The position numbers and the translations under genes are program-made. The notes below the pieces were generated by a model. That model ran no database searches, was not told the DNA's origin, and worked only from the letters and a program-made list of their open reading frames with translations. This document shows, one piece after another, positions 63,009-64,000 of a stretch of 64,000 nt of DNA; the first letter of the stretch is position 1; each line of letters opens with the position of its first letter. The stretch is from Phytophthora sp. 'mugwort' (taxonomy: Eukaryota; Oomycota; Peronosporomycetes; Peronosporales; Peronosporaceae): the NCBI GenBank assembly GCA_033558025.1, contig JAUCEF010000004.1, forward strand, positions 2,170,001-2,234,000, given 5' to 3'.

Positions 63009-63672
63009 GTCACGCGTGTGACACCGTAGGAGTGCGCAACAGCGCTGATTGTCTCGCCACTGTCAACACACTCAAGTGGCGGTAGCTTGTCGGCATTTTA
63101 GTGCTGAACTTCCTGTTCGCTGTCATCTGGGCGATGAAGTAATGGATGGCTCTGCAGCAAGATAAAATACCATAAATACAATGAAACCCTGATCAGCACA
63201 ATAGAATGCAGCACAGCACACGAGCAGAGACGCTGCAGTAGCGTCCCGCCTGAGGACATTTTTATTCCTCTTGCTCTAGCGATGAATGATGGGGGCCACG
63301 GACTCACCTCTCATTCAAGATTCCGCGTCGCCGCCGGCAAACAGCGCCTAGACCGTGTGGGGGAGGGGCTGAAAGAGGCGCCAGGCTAACCGCGCGTCTT
63401 CGGCGACTTGCAGCGCGCAGCTGGCGCTGGGCGGATGGACTGCGGCGGGGATGGAGGAGGCGCTGAGGCGGCCGCGCGTCGTCGGAGACCAGTAGCGCGC
63501 GGCTGGTGCTGGACGAGTGGACTAAGGTAAGCTTGGCGTTGCATTGAGGTGGAAAGGTTTGGCAAAAGCTGGCTGTATTGTATTGCTTCAGTGTTTCTAA
63601 AGCGTTTTCAATTAAATGATGTGGATTTGTTCTACTGTTCGTATTCTGCATTGTATGCGTCGTGTCGCTTAC
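63009..63672. other. Possible downstream exons of a minus-strand gene; unresolved
   Basis: On the minus strand, an open GC-rich stretch (about 63530-63306) ends in a perfect donor (GAGAG|GTGAGT), and an acceptor (CTGCAG near 63153) is followed by a short open stretch. These could be exons continuing from 63673, but reading frame and content are uncertain: the GC-rich part is Arg/Ser/Pro-rich in one frame. Confidence 0.3.
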
Positions 63673-63778
63673 AGCCGGTGAAGGGCGTGGCCAATGCTTT
63701 GCAGATGCCCTGCATTTCGGACGCGTTTCCTTTCACCAGAATTTCCTCGCCCAACTCGATGACAATACTTCGGGACTG
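63673..63778 (-). CDS. Internal exon of an unrecognised gene running off the window
   Basis: A clean exon between acceptor TTTGCTCAG (63787-63779) and donor GTAAGC (63672-63667), 106 nt. It encodes SRSIVIELGEEILVKGNASE and MQGICKALATPFTG, a sensible protein segment with no stops. The upstream exons must lie within or beyond 63779-64000. The family is not recognised. The position inside a repeat-rich arm means it could also belong to a mobile element. Confidence 0.45.
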
Positions 63779-63787
63779 CTGAGCAAA

Positions 63788-64000
63788 CAGTAGGTAGAAG
63801 AAATATAGCAACGGACAGAATGCAACTGCCAGGTATGGTTAGCAAGCAATTTTATATGATTGGCTAAACTCTATCATTTTAGATTTGAGATCAACTTAAG
63901 AATTAGATCGCACCAGATGCAAAAAAGGAGGCTGTATTTTTTTGTTTTTGCTAAAACTTAGTGAGAAGGGCTTTGTTGAACGCCCTGTAGTGGTCGTTGC
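63788..64000. other. Window end, no supported gene
   Basis: Probably intron or upstream sequence of the exon at 63673; nothing else recognised. Confidence 0.3.

Overview
This window looks like nuclear DNA of an oomycete, most likely Phytophthora or a close relative. Three things point there. Genes are compact, with short (about 60-100 bp) GT-AG introns. There is an oomycete-type protein (an M96-like family member). The transposon mix (gypsy elements with a second RNase H, piggyBac-like, pogo-like and Tc1-like relics) is typical of these genomes. The species cannot be fixed from the sequence alone. No prokaryotic operons, CRISPR arrays, rRNA or tRNA genes were seen.

The layout is 'two-speed'. 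Left arm (1-23 kb): mostly mobile and decayed DNA. It holds a GIY-YIG-like ORF, a frameshifted IS630/Tc1-type transposase, a decayed nitroreductase copy (about 4.1-4.9 kb) beside an intact one (7.67-8.58 kb), a protein-kinase relic with a small inverted-repeat element inside it, a pogo-like transposase relic, a 49-bp perfect inverted repeat, a degenerate Ty3/gypsy chromovirus-like retroelement on the minus strand (about 12.7-21 kb) and another pogo-like relic. A small secreted cysteine-rich protein gene lies at 23 kb.

Centre (24-52.5 kb): a dense island of housekeeping genes. Exon structures were rebuilt by hand: RNA polymerase III subunit RPC5, ORC6, a GRIP-domain golgin, a START/FYVE-like protein, TRAPPC2, ribosomal protein eS19, NOP58, an acylphosphatase-like protein, EMC7, an M96-like protein, a LarA/DUF2088 protein, NDUFA8, LSM1, NDUFA5, UTP3/SAS10, a CBP3/UQCC1 chaperone carrying a WW motif, and CMC2. 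Many are divergent pairs sharing short promoters. Themes are ribosome biogenesis (eS19, NOP58, UTP3), mitochondrial respiratory-chain subunits and assembly (NDUFA8, NDUFA5, CBP3, CMC2) and the secretory pathway (TRAPPC2, GRIP golgin, EMC7).

Right arm (52.7-64 kb): mobile DNA again. It holds a Tc1 element with about 210-bp terminal inverted repeats and a frameshifted transposase, an adjacent palindrome-rich small element, two oppositely oriented gypsy gag/LTR fragments, a decayed piggyBac-like transposase, a third pogo-like relic, a solo-LTR-like block, a small TIR element, and an exon of a gene that probably continues out of the window.

The most unusual observations are: (1) extreme enrichment of GGATCC (32 hand-counted sites in about 9.7 kb) through the gypsy element, ignoring reading frame; (2) the element's two RNase H domains; (3) a LarA-like protein whose nickel-pincer lysine position appears to be glutamate; (4) an intron present in the decayed nitroreductase but absent at the same codon of the intact copy; (5) long hairpin-forming inverted repeats inside or next to transposons. 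All coordinates, splice sites and counts come from reading by eye; no searches were run.
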